Of a stretch of DNA of 64,000 nucleotides, positions 1-8,693 are shown in pieces. The position numbers were made by a program, and so were the translations under genes. This stretch comes from Tepidimonas sediminis (GTDB taxonomy: Bacteria; Pseudomonadota; Gammaproteobacteria; Burkholderiales; Burkholderiaceae_C). Numbering within the stretch: the first letter of the stretch is position 1; every line of letters begins with the position of its first letter. The notes beneath the pieces are model-generated. The model saw only the letters and a list, made by a program, of their open reading frames with translations, had not been told where the DNA came from and did not search any database. The stretch spans positions 22,373-86,372 of the forward strand of contig NZ_VJND01000012.1 in NCBI RefSeq assembly GCF_007556605.1. The letters run 5' to 3'.

Positions 1-46
1 GCTCTTCGGCGACTGAGCCGGAGGGCGCCGCAGCGGCCCGAGCCCG

Positions 47-1606
47 ATGGAAGCCAGGCCCGCGTCCACCGCGCCGGTGCGCTGGTGGGCCGCGCTGTGG
101 AGGCGCTGGCGCGGTGGCGTGGATCCCGCCGAGGACGTGCGCGGGCTGCCCGAGGAGCGCGCGGCGCTGGAAGCCGCGCTGCGCCTGAAGCGCCGCCACG
201 ACGAGGAACGGCACGCCGAACTGGACGAGCTGCGTGCGCTGCGCCTGCGCCAGCAGGGCCAGCGCGCAGGCGAGCAGCGCGGCGCGGCGCCCAGCGGCCA
301 GGGCGGTGACGAGGCTTGGGCGGTGCCGGCGGCACCGCGCGCGCGCACGGCCGAGCAGATCGAGCGCATCGCGGCCCAGATGGCCGAGCAGCTCACCGCG
401 CCGGCGCCGCCGGATGCGGCGGCCGACGGCGGGGCGCCGCGGCGCGGGCGGCCGCGGCTCGCCATCGACCTGGTGCACGCCGAGCCGCACGCCGCGGTCG
501 AGCCGCAGGGCTGGCTGGGTCATCCGGCCCTGACCGAGGCGGCGGTGGCCTACGCCAACGGCCGCTTCGACGCCGCGCGCCGCTCGCTGGAGGCCCTGGA
601 GGCCGACGCCCGGCAGCCGGCGCTGGCCTGCGTGGCGGGCCGGCTGCGGCTGGATCTGCTGTGGGCGCTGGGTGATCTGCCCGGCTTCGAGGCTGCGGCG
701 GCGGACTGGGCCGAGCGCTTCGGCCGGCCGCCGCCGGTCTGGCCGGTGCAGCACGCCGAGACGGCCGCGCCGGCGCGGCCGGTGCCGCAGCGCATCTGGC
801 GCGCGCCGGCGCGCCTGAGCGCCTCCGCGCTGACGGGCTGGGATGGGGCGTCCGAGCCCGACGCCCTGGACTGGCGCGGCCTGGAGGCCGTGGAGGACGA
901 CGCGCTGGCGCCGCTGACCGAGGCGCTGGAGCGCTGGGCGGCGCAGCCGCGCGTGCTCAGCATGGCCGGGGTGGAGGTGCTGCTGCGGGTGCTGAAGGCG
1001 GCCACGCCCTCGGGGCGGCGCGACGTGGCGGTCGGCTGGTGGCGCCTGCGTCTGGCGGCGCTGCGCCTGCTGGAGCGGCGCGCCGCCTACGAACTCGCGG
1101 CGCTGGATGCGCTGGCGTCGGTGGGGCTGGCGCCGGTGCCGTGGAGCGTGCCGCGCGCCCGCGTCGTGGAGGTGGACGAGTTGCCGGCCGAAGCGCCGTC
1201 GCCGGCCGCGCCCCAGGGCACCGTGCTGGCCGGCGAGAGCCAGTTTCCCGCCATGCCGACCGCACTGGCGGACTGGCCGGCCGAGGCGCCCGCCGCCCGC
1301 GGGGCCAGCGCCAGCGTCATCGTCGAAGGGGTGCTGGCCGGCGACGTCGGCTCGACGCTGGCGCGCCTGGAGGAGGCCTGGCTGCGGCTGCAGGACGCCG
1401 ACGGCGGCGGCATGCCGCTGCTGGTGATCGACGCGCAGGGGCTGCAGCGGCTGGATTTCGCCGCCGCCGGCGCGCTGCTGCAGTGGCTGCTGGCGGCGCG
1501 CGCGCGCGGCCTGCGCGTGCAGTGGCACGGGGTGGCGCCGCTCATCGGTCTGCTGCTGCACGCCGTGGGCATCGACGAGGTGGCCGAGGTGCGGCTGCGA
1601 CAATAG
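47..1606 (+). CDS. STAS-domain protein, function unknown
   Basis: The 519-residue protein is Ala/Arg-rich and probably helical over its first 130 residues. A helical-repeat-like middle follows (about 160-240, containing [17 protein letters not shown]). The C-terminal 75 residues look like a STAS fold (beta strand PLLVIDAQG, then the helix of the [13 protein letters not shown] segment). STAS domains usually bind nucleotides or act as anti-anti-sigma partners, but I see no phosphorylatable Ser/Thr in the usual place, so the role is unknown. An in-frame stop at 14-16 limits the start to the stretch just upstream, and ATG 47 is the first ATG. It ends 5 nt before hslV, whose putative -10 lies inside its last codons. 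The bases before 17 (…LFGD-stop in the same frame) may be the tail of an upstream gene. Confidence 0.8.
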   Translation: MEARPASTAPVRWWAALWRRWRGGVDPAEDVRGLPEERAALEAALRLKRRHDEERHAELDELRALRLRQQGQRAGEQRGAAPSGQGGDEAWAVPAAPRARTAEQIERIAAQMAEQLTAPAPPDAAADGGAPRRGRPRLAIDLVHAEPHAAVEPQGWLGHPALTEAAVAYANGRFDAARRSLEALEADARQPALACVAGRLRLDLLWALGDLPGFEAAAADWAERFGRPPPVWPVQHAETAAPARPVPQRIWRAPARLSASALTGWDGASEPDALDWRGLEAVEDDALAPLTEALERWAAQPRVLSMAGVEVLLRVLKAATPSGRRDVAVGWWRLRLAALRLLERRAAYELAALDALASVGLAPVPWSVPRARVVEVDELPAEAPSPAAPQGTVLAGESQFPAMPTALADWPAEAPAARGASASVIVEGVLAGDVGSTLARLEEAWLRLQDADGGGMPLLVIDAQGLQRLDFAAAGALLQWLLAARARGLRVQWHGVAPLIGLLLHAVGIDEVAEVRLRQ

Positions 1607-1611
1607 CGGCC

Positions 1612-2190
1612 ATGGACCGTGACGTTTCCTCTTCAGCCGTCTTTCACGGCACCACGATCGTCTGCGTGCGTCGCCCCGATCCGGCCGACCCGGCCCGCAC
1701 GCAGGTCGCCATGGGCGGCGACGGCCAGGTCACGCTCGGCCACATCGTCGTCAAGGCCAGCGCGCGCAAGATCCGCCGCCTGCACCGCGACCAGGTGCTG
1801 GCCGGCTTTGCCGGCGCCACGGCCGATGCCTTCACGCTGTTCGAGCGCTTCGAGGCCAAGCTGGAAAAGCACCAGGGTCACCTGGTGCGGGCGGCGGTGG
1901 AGCTGACCAAGGACTGGCGCACCGACCGCGTGCTGCGCCGGCTGGAGGCGATGCTGGCGGTGGCCGACCGCGACACCAGCCTCGTCATCACCGGCAACGG
2001 CGACGTGCTGGAGCCCGAGCACGGCATCGTGGCGATCGGCTCCGGCGGCGCCTACGCCCAGGCCGCCGCGCGCGCGCTGCTGGCGCACACCGCGCTGCCG
2101 GCCGAGGCGGTGGTGCGCGAGGCGCTGCGCATCGCCGGCGAGCTGTGCATCTACACCAACCAACACCACACCGTGGAGGTGCTGGCATGA
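1612..2190 (+). CDS. hslV: HslV (ClpQ) peptidase subunit
   Basis: HslV is the threonine protease ring of the HslVU ATP-dependent protease, which degrades misfolded and regulatory proteins in the cytoplasm. The nucleophile is the first Thr of TTIVCVRR. With the ATG at 1612 it is residue 14, so a 13-residue propeptide ending in HG must be removed. Family landmarks follow: [39 protein letters not shown] and [15 protein letters not shown]. Compared with the short E. coli type there is a proline-rich insertion after CVRR (PDPADPART). The gene overlaps hslU by ATGA, so the two subunits are translationally coupled. A GACAAT hexamer at 1599-1604 sits 7 nt before the ATG and could make the transcript leaderless. 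Confidence 0.96.
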   Translation: MDRDVSSSAVFHGTTIVCVRRPDPADPARTQVAMGGDGQVTLGHIVVKASARKIRRLHRDQVLAGFAGATADAFTLFERFEAKLEKHQGHLVRAAVELTKDWRTDRVLRRLEAMLAVADRDTSLVITGNGDVLEPEHGIVAIGSGGAYAQAAARALLAHTALPAEAVVREALRIAGELCIYTNQHHTVEVLA

Positions 2191-3506
2191 GCGCCGCGAT
2201 GACGCCGCAGGAGATCGTCTCCGAGCTGGATGCCCACATCATCGGCCAGCAGGCCGCCAAGCGCGCGGTGGCCATCGCGCTGCGCAACCGCTGGCGCCGC
2301 CAGCAGGTGGACGCCAGGCTGCGGCCCGAGATCACGCCGAAGAACATCCTGATGATCGGCCCGACCGGGGTCGGCAAGACCGAGATCGCGCGCCGGCTGG
2401 CCAGGCTGGCCAACGCCCCCTTCATCAAGGTCGAGGCGACCAAGTTCACCGAGGTCGGCTACGTCGGCAAGGACGTGGACAGCATCATCCGCGATCTGGC
2501 CGACGTGGCCGTCAAGCAGACGCGCGAGGCGGCGATGGCGCGCGTGCGCACGCGCGCCGAGGACGTGGCCGAGGAGCGCATCCTGGACGCGCTGCTGCCG
2601 CCGCCGCGTGACGGCGACGTCGAGCGCGACGGACACGCGCGCCAGGTGTTCCGCAAGAAGCTGCGCGAGGGCCAGCTCGACGATAAGGAGATCGAGATCG
2701 ACGTGGCCGCGCCGCAGCCGCAGCTGGAGGTGATGACGCCGCCCGGCATGGAGGAGATGGCCGAGCAGCTGCGCGGCCTCTTTGGCCAGCTCAACCTCGG
2801 CCGGCGCAAGACGCGCAAGCTGCGCATCGCCGAGGCGCGCCGCCTGCTCATCGAGGAGGAGGCGGCCAAGCTCGTCAACGAGGAGGAGATCCGCGCCGAG
2901 GCGATCCAGAACCTGGAGCAGAACGGCATCGTCTTCATCGACGAGATCGACAAGGTGGCCTCGCGCAGCGACGTGGCCGGCGCCGACGTGTCGCGCCAGG
3001 GCGTGCAGCGCGACCTGCTGCCGCTGGTGGAGGGCACCACCGTCTCGACCAAGTACGGCCCGGTCAAGACCGACCACATCCTGTTCATCGCCAGCGGGGC
3101 GTTTCACCTGAGCAAGCCCAGCGACCTGATCCCGGAGCTGCAGGGGCGCTTTCCGATCCGGGTCGAGCTGCAGCCGCTGTCGGTGCAGGACTTCGAGGCG
3201 ATCCTGACGCAGACGCACGCCAGCCTCGTGCGCCAGTACCAGGCGCTGCTGGCCACCGAGGGGGTGACGCTCGTCTTCACCGACGACGGCATCCGCCGCA
3301 TCGCCGCCATCGCCTGGGAGGTCAACGAGCGCACCGAGAACATCGGCGCGCGCCGGCTGGCCACGGTGATGGAGCGGCTGCTCGACGAGGTCAGCTTCGA
3401 TGCGCCGCGTCTGAGCGGCCAGACCGTCACCGTCGACGCCGCCTACGTCGAGGCGCGCCTGGGCGGGCTGGCGCGCGACGAGGACCTGTCGCGCTTCATC
3501 CTGTGA
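2187..3506 (+). CDS. hslU: HslU (ClpY) ATPase subunit
   Basis: HslU is the AAA+ unfoldase that feeds substrates into HslV. In this 439-residue protein the Walker [10 protein letters not shown] lies at 58-66, the pore-loop motif GYVG at about 91-94, the Walker B FIDEID near 249-254, and the C-terminal domain ends in the typical DLSRFIL, whose tail activates HslV. The variable I-domain lies between about 100 and 230 and is highly charged. Start ATG 2187 overlaps the hslV stop (ATGA). A second in-frame ATG at 2199 is possible but less likely. Length agrees with the family (about 440 residues). Confidence 0.97.
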   Translation: MSAAMTPQEIVSELDAHIIGQQAAKRAVAIALRNRWRRQQVDARLRPEITPKNILMIGPTGVGKTEIARRLARLANAPFIKVEATKFTEVGYVGKDVDSIIRDLADVAVKQTREAAMARVRTRAEDVAEERILDALLPPPRDGDVERDGHARQVFRKKLREGQLDDKEIEIDVAAPQPQLEVMTPPGMEEMAEQLRGLFGQLNLGRRKTRKLRIAEARRLLIEEEAAKLVNEEEIRAEAIQNLEQNGIVFIDEIDKVASRSDVAGADVSRQGVQRDLLPLVEGTTVSTKYGPVKTDHILFIASGAFHLSKPSDLIPELQGRFPIRVELQPLSVQDFEAILTQTHASLVRQYQALLATEGVTLVFTDDGIRRIAAIAWEVNERTENIGARRLATVMERLLDEVSFDAPRLSGQTVTVDAAYVEARLGGLARDEDLSRFIL

Positions 3507-3591
3507 CGTCCGGCAGGGCAGGCGTGGCCGCCAAACCTCAAGCAACGCTTCGCATCCGGCGTCCAAGTCCTTGAAGTTGGGTGCCTTTCCA

Positions 3592-3620
3592 GGGGTCGAT
3601 CCGGTCTGCGGATCGGCCCC
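3592..3620 (+). terminator. Probable hslVU terminator hairpin
   Basis: A 12-bp stem (ggggtcgatccg with cggatcggcccc, one G-U pair) closes a 5-nt loop 86 bp after hslU. The downstream sequence is only moderately T-rich (taagtctttgatttc), so it could be a weak intrinsic terminator separating hslVU from the dcw cluster. Confidence 0.5.
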
Positions 3621-3658
3621 TAAGTCTTTGATTTCAGGGAAAAAATCGGCACCGAACC

Positions 3659-3688
3659 TTGTCGCGCGGGCCGTTTTGGTGCTACAGT
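3659..3688 (+). promoter_or_regulatory. Candidate dcw (mraZ) promoter
   Basis: A TTGTCG -35-like element (3659-3664) and a TACAGT -10-like element (3683-3688) are separated by 18 bp. The predicted start near 3695 lies about 47 nt before mraZ. The -10 overlaps the first MraZ repeat, which fits autorepression. Confidence 0.55.
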
Positions 3689-3725
3689 GGGAGGAAGTGC
3701 AAAAAAGTGGTGGAAAGTGGAGCCC
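3686..3725 (+). promoter_or_regulatory. MraZ operator: four AGTG repeats at 10-bp spacing
   Basis: AGTG starts exactly at 3686, 3696, 3706 and 3716, giving AGTGGGAGGA, AGTGCAAAAA, AGTGGTGGAA and AGTGGAGCCC. MraZ is known to bind direct G-rich repeats phased by one helical turn upstream of its own gene. The position, overlapping the -10 and extending to 16 bp before the start codon, is that of a classical autoregulatory operator. Confidence 0.85.
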
Positions 3726-3741
3726 GCAACGGGTCTGAACC

Positions 3742-4170
3742 GTGTTCCAAGGCGCGTCTTCCCTCGTGCTCGATGCCAAGGGCCGGCTGTCGGTGCCGAC
3801 CCGGCACCGCGACGTGCTGCTGGCCACGGCGGGCGGGCAGCTGACCATCACCAAGCATCCGCACGGCTGCCTGATGGTCTTTCCGCGCCCGGAGTGGGAG
3901 GCGTTTCGCCAGCGCATCGCGCAGCTGCCGATGTCGGCGCAGTGGTGGAAGCGCATCTTTCTCGGCAACGCGCAGGACGTGGAGATGGATGCCCAGGGGC
4001 GGGTGCTGGTCGCTCCGGAGCTGCGCGCCGCCGCCGGCATCACCAAGGAGGCGATGCTGCTGGGCATGGGCAACCACTTCGAGCTGTGGGACGCCGCCAC
4101 CTACGCGGCCCAGGAGGCCGAGGCGATGCGCGGCGAGATGCCCGAGGCCTTCAAGGACTTTTCGTTCTGA
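3742..4170 (+). CDS. mraZ: MraZ transcriptional regulator of the dcw cluster
   Basis: MraZ is a nucleoid-associated regulator with two AbrB-like half-domains that forms ring oligomers and represses the dcw operon. Here both signature loops are visible: DAKGRLSVP at 11-19 and DAQGRVLVA at about 83-91. Length, 142 residues, is typical. The start is GTG 3742; no ATG gives a complete first domain. It sits immediately downstream of its presumed four-repeat operator and 17 bp upstream of rsmH. Confidence 0.95.
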   Translation: MFQGASSLVLDAKGRLSVPTRHRDVLLATAGGQLTITKHPHGCLMVFPRPEWEAFRQRIAQLPMSAQWWKRIFLGNAQDVEMDAQGRVLVAPELRAAAGITKEAMLLGMGNHFELWDAATYAAQEAEAMRGEMPEAFKDFSF

Positions 4171-4187
4171 AGGGGCCGACGGTGACG

Positions 4188-5126
4188 ATGGCGCTGCAAC
4201 ATCGCACCGTCCTGTTGAACGAAGCGGTCCAGGCCCTTCGCATCCAACCGGACGGTCACTACGTCGACGGCACCTTCGGCCGCGGCGGTCACAGCCGCGC
4301 CATCCTGGCGCGCCTGGGGCCGGCCGGCCGGCTGACCGTGTTCGACAAGGATCCGCAGGCCATCGAGGTGGCGCAGGCGCTGGCGGCGCAGGACGCGCGC
4401 GTGACGGTGCGGCACGAGGGCTTCGCCGCGCTGGCCGGGCTGCCGCCGGCCAGCCTCGACGGCATCCTGCTGGACCTGGGCGTCAGTTCGCCGCAGCTGG
4501 ACGATGCGGCGCGCGGCTTTTCCTTCCGCCACGACGGCCCGCTGGACATGCGCATGGACCCCACGCGCGGCATCAGCGCCGCCGAATGGCTCGCCACGGC
4601 CACGGTGGCCGAGATGACGGAGGTGATTCGTGACTACGGCGAAGAGCGGTTTGCTGCACAGATTGCAAAGGCGATTGATCGTCGCCGACAGGCACGGGGG
4701 CCTGTTCGAACCACCGCCGAGCTGGCCGAAATCGTGGCTGGTGCGGTCAAAACCCGAGAGCCGGGCAAGGACCCTGCGACGCGCACATTTCAGGCTGTTC
4801 GGATTCACGTCAACGCCGAGCTTGAGGAGCTGCAACAGGCGCTCGACGCCAGCCTGAGCGTGCTGCGCCCGCGCGGGCGGCTGGTGGTGATCAGCTTTCA
4901 TTCGCTGGAGGACCGCCTCGTCAAGCGCTTCCTGCAGCGCCATGCGCGGGCGGCGGTGGATCGCCGCGCGCCGATGGTGGAGCCGCCGCCGCCGTGCTTT
5001 GCCGAGGTGGCGCGCACCCTGCCCACGGCGGCCGAAGTGGCCGCCAACCCGCGTGCGCGCAGCGCCGTCATGCGCAGCGCCACGCGCACCGCCGCGCCGG
5101 CACCGCGGCCGCAGGGGGGGCGGTGA
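4188..5126 (+). CDS. rsmH: 16S rRNA (cytosine1402-N4)-methyltransferase RsmH (MraW)
   Basis: RsmH N4-methylates C1402 of 16S rRNA in the decoding centre using SAM. Seen: the SAM loop GTFGRGGHS (about 28-36), DLGVSSPQ (about 97-104), the DMRMD segment and SFHSLEDR near 237. Length 312 matches the family. ATG 4188 is preferred; an in-frame GTG lies two codons earlier. The stop overlaps the ftsL ATG. Odd feature: codons between 4626 and 4835 are rich in A/T third positions (about 41 percent) in an otherwise G/C-saturated gene, and the patch contains two tandem perfect hairpins (see findings). Confidence 0.97.
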   Translation: MALQHRTVLLNEAVQALRIQPDGHYVDGTFGRGGHSRAILARLGPAGRLTVFDKDPQAIEVAQALAAQDARVTVRHEGFAALAGLPPASLDGILLDLGVSSPQLDDAARGFSFRHDGPLDMRMDPTRGISAAEWLATATVAEMTEVIRDYGEERFAAQIAKAIDRRRQARGPVRTTAELAEIVAGAVKTREPGKDPATRTFQAVRIHVNAELEELQQALDASLSVLRPRGRLVVISFHSLEDRLVKRFLQRHARAAVDRRAPMVEPPPPCFAEVARTLPTAAEVAANPRARSAVMRSATRTAAPAPRPQGGR

Positions 5127-5410
5127 TGCGGCTCAACCTCGTGCTGCTGGCGCTGCTGCTGGCCAGCGCCTTCCATCTGGTGGAGCAGCAGTACCAGTCG
5201 CGTCGTCTCTACGTGGCCAAGGAGCGCGCGCGCGCCGAAGGGGCGCGCCTGCAGGCCGAGCACGAACGGCTGGTGGTGGAGCAGCGCGCGCTGGCCGCGC
5301 CGGCGCGCGTGCAGCAGCTGGCGCGCGAGCGGCTGCGCATGCACCCTGCGCATCCGGGCATCACCGAGTACGTCACGCTGCCGGCCGACGGCGCCGGAGG
5401 GATGCGATGA
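5126..5410 (+). CDS. ftsL: Cell division protein FtsL
   Basis: This 94-residue bitopic membrane protein has a transmembrane helix at about residues 3-20 (LNLVLLALLLASAF). It continues into a periplasmic leucine-zipper-like coiled coil (about 28-62, rich in E, R and L) and a C-terminal piece ending in GITEYVTLP. FtsL joins FtsB and FtsQ in the complex that licenses FtsWI septal synthesis. It is encoded between rsmH and ftsI with one-base and ATGA overlaps, the conserved dcw position. Sequence similarity in this family is low, so the call rests on topology, size and context. Confidence 0.9.
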   Translation: MRLNLVLLALLLASAFHLVEQQYQSRRLYVAKERARAEGARLQAEHERLVVEQRALAAPARVQQLARERLRMHPAHPGITEYVTLPADGAGGMR

Positions 5411-7152
5411 GGCGCGGCGGCCGCAGCATTCCCTACGGCAGCAGCCCGCTGCTGACCAGCGCCACCCCAGTGTGGCGCAGCCGCTTCGTCGTGGCGGTGC
5501 TGGCGCTGGCCTTCGTCGCGCTGGCGGCGCGTGCCGCCTACGTGCAGGTGATCGGCAACGACTTCTTCCAGCGCCAGGGCGAGGTGCGCTACGCGCGCAC
5601 GATCGAGCTGCCGGCCAGCCGCGGCCGCATCCTCGACCGCAACGGCATGATCCTGGCGCAGAGCGTGGAGGCGCACAGCGTCTGGGCCGACCCGGAGGAC
5701 GTGGCGCTGGACCACCCGCGCCTGCCGGAGCTGGCACGCCTGCTGGGGTTGCCGCTGGCGGAGCTGCGCCGCCGGCTGGACGTGGAGGCGCGCAACTTCG
5801 TCTGGCTGCGCCGGCAGGTCGACGAGCCGCTGGCGCAGCGCGTCAAGGCGCTGGCCATCCCCGGCATCTACCTGCGCAAGGAGTACAAGCGCCAGTACCC
5901 GCAGGGCGAGGCGCTGGCGCACGTGGTCGGCTTCACCAACGTGGAAGACCGCGGCCAGGAGGGCGTGGAGCTGGCGTTCGAGAAGGAGCTGGTGGGCCGA
6001 CCCGGCTCGCGTCGCGTGATCAAGGACCGCCTCGGCCGCATCGTCGAGGACGTGCGCGACATCGTGCCGCCGGTGGCCGGGCGCGATCTGCAGCTGTCGA
6101 TCGACGCGCGCGTGCAGTATTTCGCCTACCAGCGCCTGAAGGAAGCGGTGCAGCAGCACAAGGCGCGCGGCGGCAGCGCGGTGGTGCTGGACGCGCACAC
6201 GGGCGAGGTGCTGGCGCTGGCCAACTACCCGAGCTACGACCCCAACGACCGCCGCAACCTGACCGGCGAGCAGCTGCGCAACCGTGCGTTGACCGACAGC
6301 TTCGAGCCGGGATCGACGATGAAGCCGTTCGTGGCCGCGCTGGCGCTGGACAAGGGGCTGGTGCGGCCCGACACGCCGATCCAGACCGCGCCCGGGCGGC
6401 TGCAGATGGGCGGCTTCACGATCTCGGACGTGCACCCCTACGGCGTGCTGACGGTGGCGGAGGTGATCCAGAAGTCGAGCAACGTCGGCACGGTCAAGAT
6501 GGCGATGCAGATGCCGGCGCGCGACATGTGGGAGACCTACGCGCGGCTGGGGCTGGGACGCCGGCCGCAGCTGCCGTTTCCCGGGGCCACCGGCGGGCGG
6601 CTGCGCGCCTACCAGACGTGGCGGCCGATCGAGCAGGCGACGATGGCCTACGGTTACGGGCTGTCGGTGTCGCTGGTGCAGCTGGCGCAGGCCTACACGG
6701 TGTTCGCGCGCGACGGCGAACTGCTGCCGCTGACGCTGCTGCGCACCGATGAGCCGGCGCACGGGGTGCGGGTCTACAGCGAGCGCAACGCGCTGGCGGT
6801 GCGCCACATGCTGCAGCTGGCCGCCGGGCCGGGCGGCACCGCGCAGCAGGCGCAGACCGTGGGCTATTCGGTCGGCGGCAAGACCGGCACCGCGCGCAAG
6901 CAGGAAGGCCGCGGCTACGCGGCGCGCAAGTACCGCGCGTTCTTCGTCGGCCTGGCGCCGATCGATGCGCCGCGCGTGGTCATCGCGGTGATGGTGGACG
7001 AGCCCAGCGCGGGCGCGATCTACGGAGGCGTGGTGGCCGCGCCGGTGTTCGCCGACGTGGCGCAGCAGACGCTGCGGCTGCTGGGCGTGCCACCGGACGT
7101 GCGCGTGCAGCCGCAGATCGTGGCCAACGCCATCGAGGAGGATCCGGTGTGA
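5407..7152 (+). CDS. ftsI: Peptidoglycan D,D-transpeptidase FtsI (PBP3)
   Basis: FtsI crosslinks septal peptidoglycan. The 581-residue protein has a short cytoplasmic N-terminus and one transmembrane helix (about 28-47). A pedestal domain follows (RGRILDRNGMILA, YPQGEALAHVVGF). The penicillin-binding transpeptidase domain has the catalytic S303-T-M-K306, S357-S-N359 and K492-T-G494. Start ATG 5407 overlaps the ftsL stop and the stop overlaps murE, so it is translated as part of the dcw operon. It is the septal partner of FtsW encoded at 12.8 kb. Confidence 0.97.
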   Translation: MRRGGRSIPYGSSPLLTSATPVWRSRFVVAVLALAFVALAARAAYVQVIGNDFFQRQGEVRYARTIELPASRGRILDRNGMILAQSVEAHSVWADPEDVALDHPRLPELARLLGLPLAELRRRLDVEARNFVWLRRQVDEPLAQRVKALAIPGIYLRKEYKRQYPQGEALAHVVGFTNVEDRGQEGVELAFEKELVGRPGSRRVIKDRLGRIVEDVRDIVPPVAGRDLQLSIDARVQYFAYQRLKEAVQQHKARGGSAVVLDAHTGEVLALANYPSYDPNDRRNLTGEQLRNRALTDSFEPGSTMKPFVAALALDKGLVRPDTPIQTAPGRLQMGGFTISDVHPYGVLTVAEVIQKSSNVGTVKMAMQMPARDMWETYARLGLGRRPQLPFPGATGGRLRAYQTWRPIEQATMAYGYGLSVSLVQLAQAYTVFARDGELLPLTLLRTDEPAHGVRVYSERNALAVRHMLQLAAGPGGTAQQAQTVGYSVGGKTGTARKQEGRGYAARKYRAFFVGLAPIDAPRVVIAVMVDEPSAGAIYGGVVAAPVFADVAQQTLRLLGVPPDVRVQPQIVANAIEEDPV

Positions 7153-8693
7153 GCGCGCTGCCGCTGCTGCCCGATCCGCAGGCCGCGCTGGCCTGGCTGC
7201 GCGCGCAGGGCGTGCGCGGGCTGGTGGCCGACAGCCGCCGCGTGCGTCCGGGCGATGCCTTCGTGGCCTGGCCCGGCGCGGCCACCGACGCCCGCGCGTA
7301 CGTCGGTGCGGCACTTGCGGCCGGCGCGGTGGCGGCCCTGGTGGAGGCCGAGGGGCTGCAGCCCTGGCTGGAGGGCGCCGCCTGGCCGGCCGGCGCGCCG
7401 GTGGCGGCGCTGGCGGGGCTGAAGGCCGCCGCCGGTCCGCTGGCCGCCGCGTTCTGGGGGCAGCCGAGCCGGCGCGTGCCGCTGGTGGCGGTCACCGGCA
7501 CCAACGGCAAGACCTCCACCGCGTGGTGGAGCGCGCAGGCCCTGGCGGCCGCCGGCCGCGACGCCGGCCTGATCGGCACGCTGGGCATCGGCCGGCCGGG
7601 CGCGGCGCTGCAGCCCACCGGGCTGACGACGCCCGATCCGGTGACGCTGCAGGGCGCGCTGGCCGCCTTCGCCGCCGAGGGGGCCGCGGCGGTGGTGCTG
7701 GAGGCCTCCTCGATCGGGATCGAGGAGGGGCGGCTCGACGGCTGCGACGTGCACACCGCCGTCTTCACCAACCTGACGCAGGATCATCTGGACTACCACG
7801 GCTCGATGGAGGCGTACGGCGCGGCCAAGCGGCGGCTGTTCGACTGGCCTGGCGTGCGCGCCGCGGTGGTCAACGTCGACGATCCGTGGGGGCAGCGCCT
7901 GGCCGCGGAGCTGCAGCCGCGCGCGCAGGCGGGTGCGCTGGCGCTGTGGACGTACGCGCTGCAGCCGTCGCCGCCGGCGCGCCTCACGGCGGGGGCGCTG
8001 GCGTGGCGGCCGCAGGGCATGCACCTCGCGCTGCACGAGGAGGGCCGGCCGGCCGCCGTCTGGACCCTGCCGCTGGTGGGGGCCTACAACGCCGCCAACG
8101 TGCTGGCGGTGGCGGCGGTGCTGCGCGCGCAGGGGCTGGAGTGGCCGGCGGTGCAGGCCGGCGTGGCTGCCCTGACCCCGGTGCCCGGGCGCATGCAGCC
8201 GGCGTGGAGCCCGGCCGACGGCGCCGCCGACGACCTGCCGCAGGTGCTGGTGGACTACGCGCATACGCCGGACGCGGTGGAGCAGGCGCTGCGCGCGCTG
8301 CGGCCGCTGGCGCAGGCGCGCGGCGGGCGGCTGTGGTGCGTGCTCGGCTGCGGCGGCGACCGCGATCCGTCCAAGCGCGCCCCGATGGCCGCCGCCGCCG
8401 AGGCGTGGGCCGACCGCGTCGTGCTGACCAGTGACAACCCGCGCAGCGAGGACCCGCACCGCATCATCGCGCAGATGGTGGAGGGGCTCGTCAACCCGGC
8501 GCGCGCGGTGCTGGAGCCCGACCGCGCCGCCGCCATCGACTGGGTGGTGCGGCAGGCCGAGCCGGCCGACGTCGTGCTGCTGGCCGGCAAGGGCCACGAG
8601 CAGTATCAGGAGATCGCCGGCGTGCGTCACCCGTTCTGCGACGTGCAGCAGGCGCGCGCGGCGCTGCGCCGCCGCCGGGAGGGTGAAGCATGA
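7149..8693 (+). CDS. murE: UDP-MurNAc-tripeptide synthetase MurE (meso-DAP adding)
   Basis: MurE adds the third amino acid to UDP-MurNAc-L-Ala-D-Glu in the cytoplasm. Motifs: N-terminal DSRRVRPGDAFVA, the ATP loop TGTNGKTS near 116-122, and DNPR at 429-432. DNPR marks meso-diaminopimelate rather than lysine specificity, as expected in a Gram-negative. The start is GTG 7149, overlapping the ftsI stop, and the end overlaps murF by ATGA. Length is 514 residues, slightly long because of Ala/Gly-rich loops. Confidence 0.96.
   Translation: MSALPLLPDPQAALAWLRAQGVRGLVADSRRVRPGDAFVAWPGAATDARAYVGAALAAGAVAALVEAEGLQPWLEGAAWPAGAPVAALAGLKAAAGPLAAAFWGQPSRRVPLVAVTGTNGKTSTAWWSAQALAAAGRDAGLIGTLGIGRPGAALQPTGLTTPDPVTLQGALAAFAAEGAAAVVLEASSIGIEEGRLDGCDVHTAVFTNLTQDHLDYHGSMEAYGAAKRRLFDWPGVRAAVVNVDDPWGQRLAAELQPRAQAGALALWTYALQPSPPARLTAGALAWRPQGMHLALHEEGRPAAVWTLPLVGAYNAANVLAVAAVLRAQGLEWPAVQAGVAALTPVPGRMQPAWSPADGAADDLPQVLVDYAHTPDAVEQALRALRPLAQARGGRLWCVLGCGGDRDPSKRAPMAAAAEAWADRVVLTSDNPRSEDPHRIIAQMVEGLVNPARAVLEPDRAAAIDWVVRQAEPADVVLLAGKGHEQYQEIAGVRHPFCDVQQARAALRRRREGEA

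Noticed and set aside
1..16. Possible tail of an upstream gene (…LFGD-stop)
   Set aside because: Four codons are not enough to support a feature.
2151..4100. A 649-codon minus-strand frame opposite hslU and mraZ
   Set aside because: Same GC-driven artefact; it crosses a terminator, promoter and two well-supported plus-strand genes.
3687..4187. N-terminal extension of rsmH reading across mraZ in another frame
   Set aside because: It is out of frame with the real mraZ and contains no methyltransferase sequence; RsmH begins at 4188.
4994..5125. Longer ftsL start inside rsmH
   Set aside because: The extension has no FtsL character; ATG 5126 directly precedes the membrane helix and overlaps the rsmH stop as elsewhere in the cluster.
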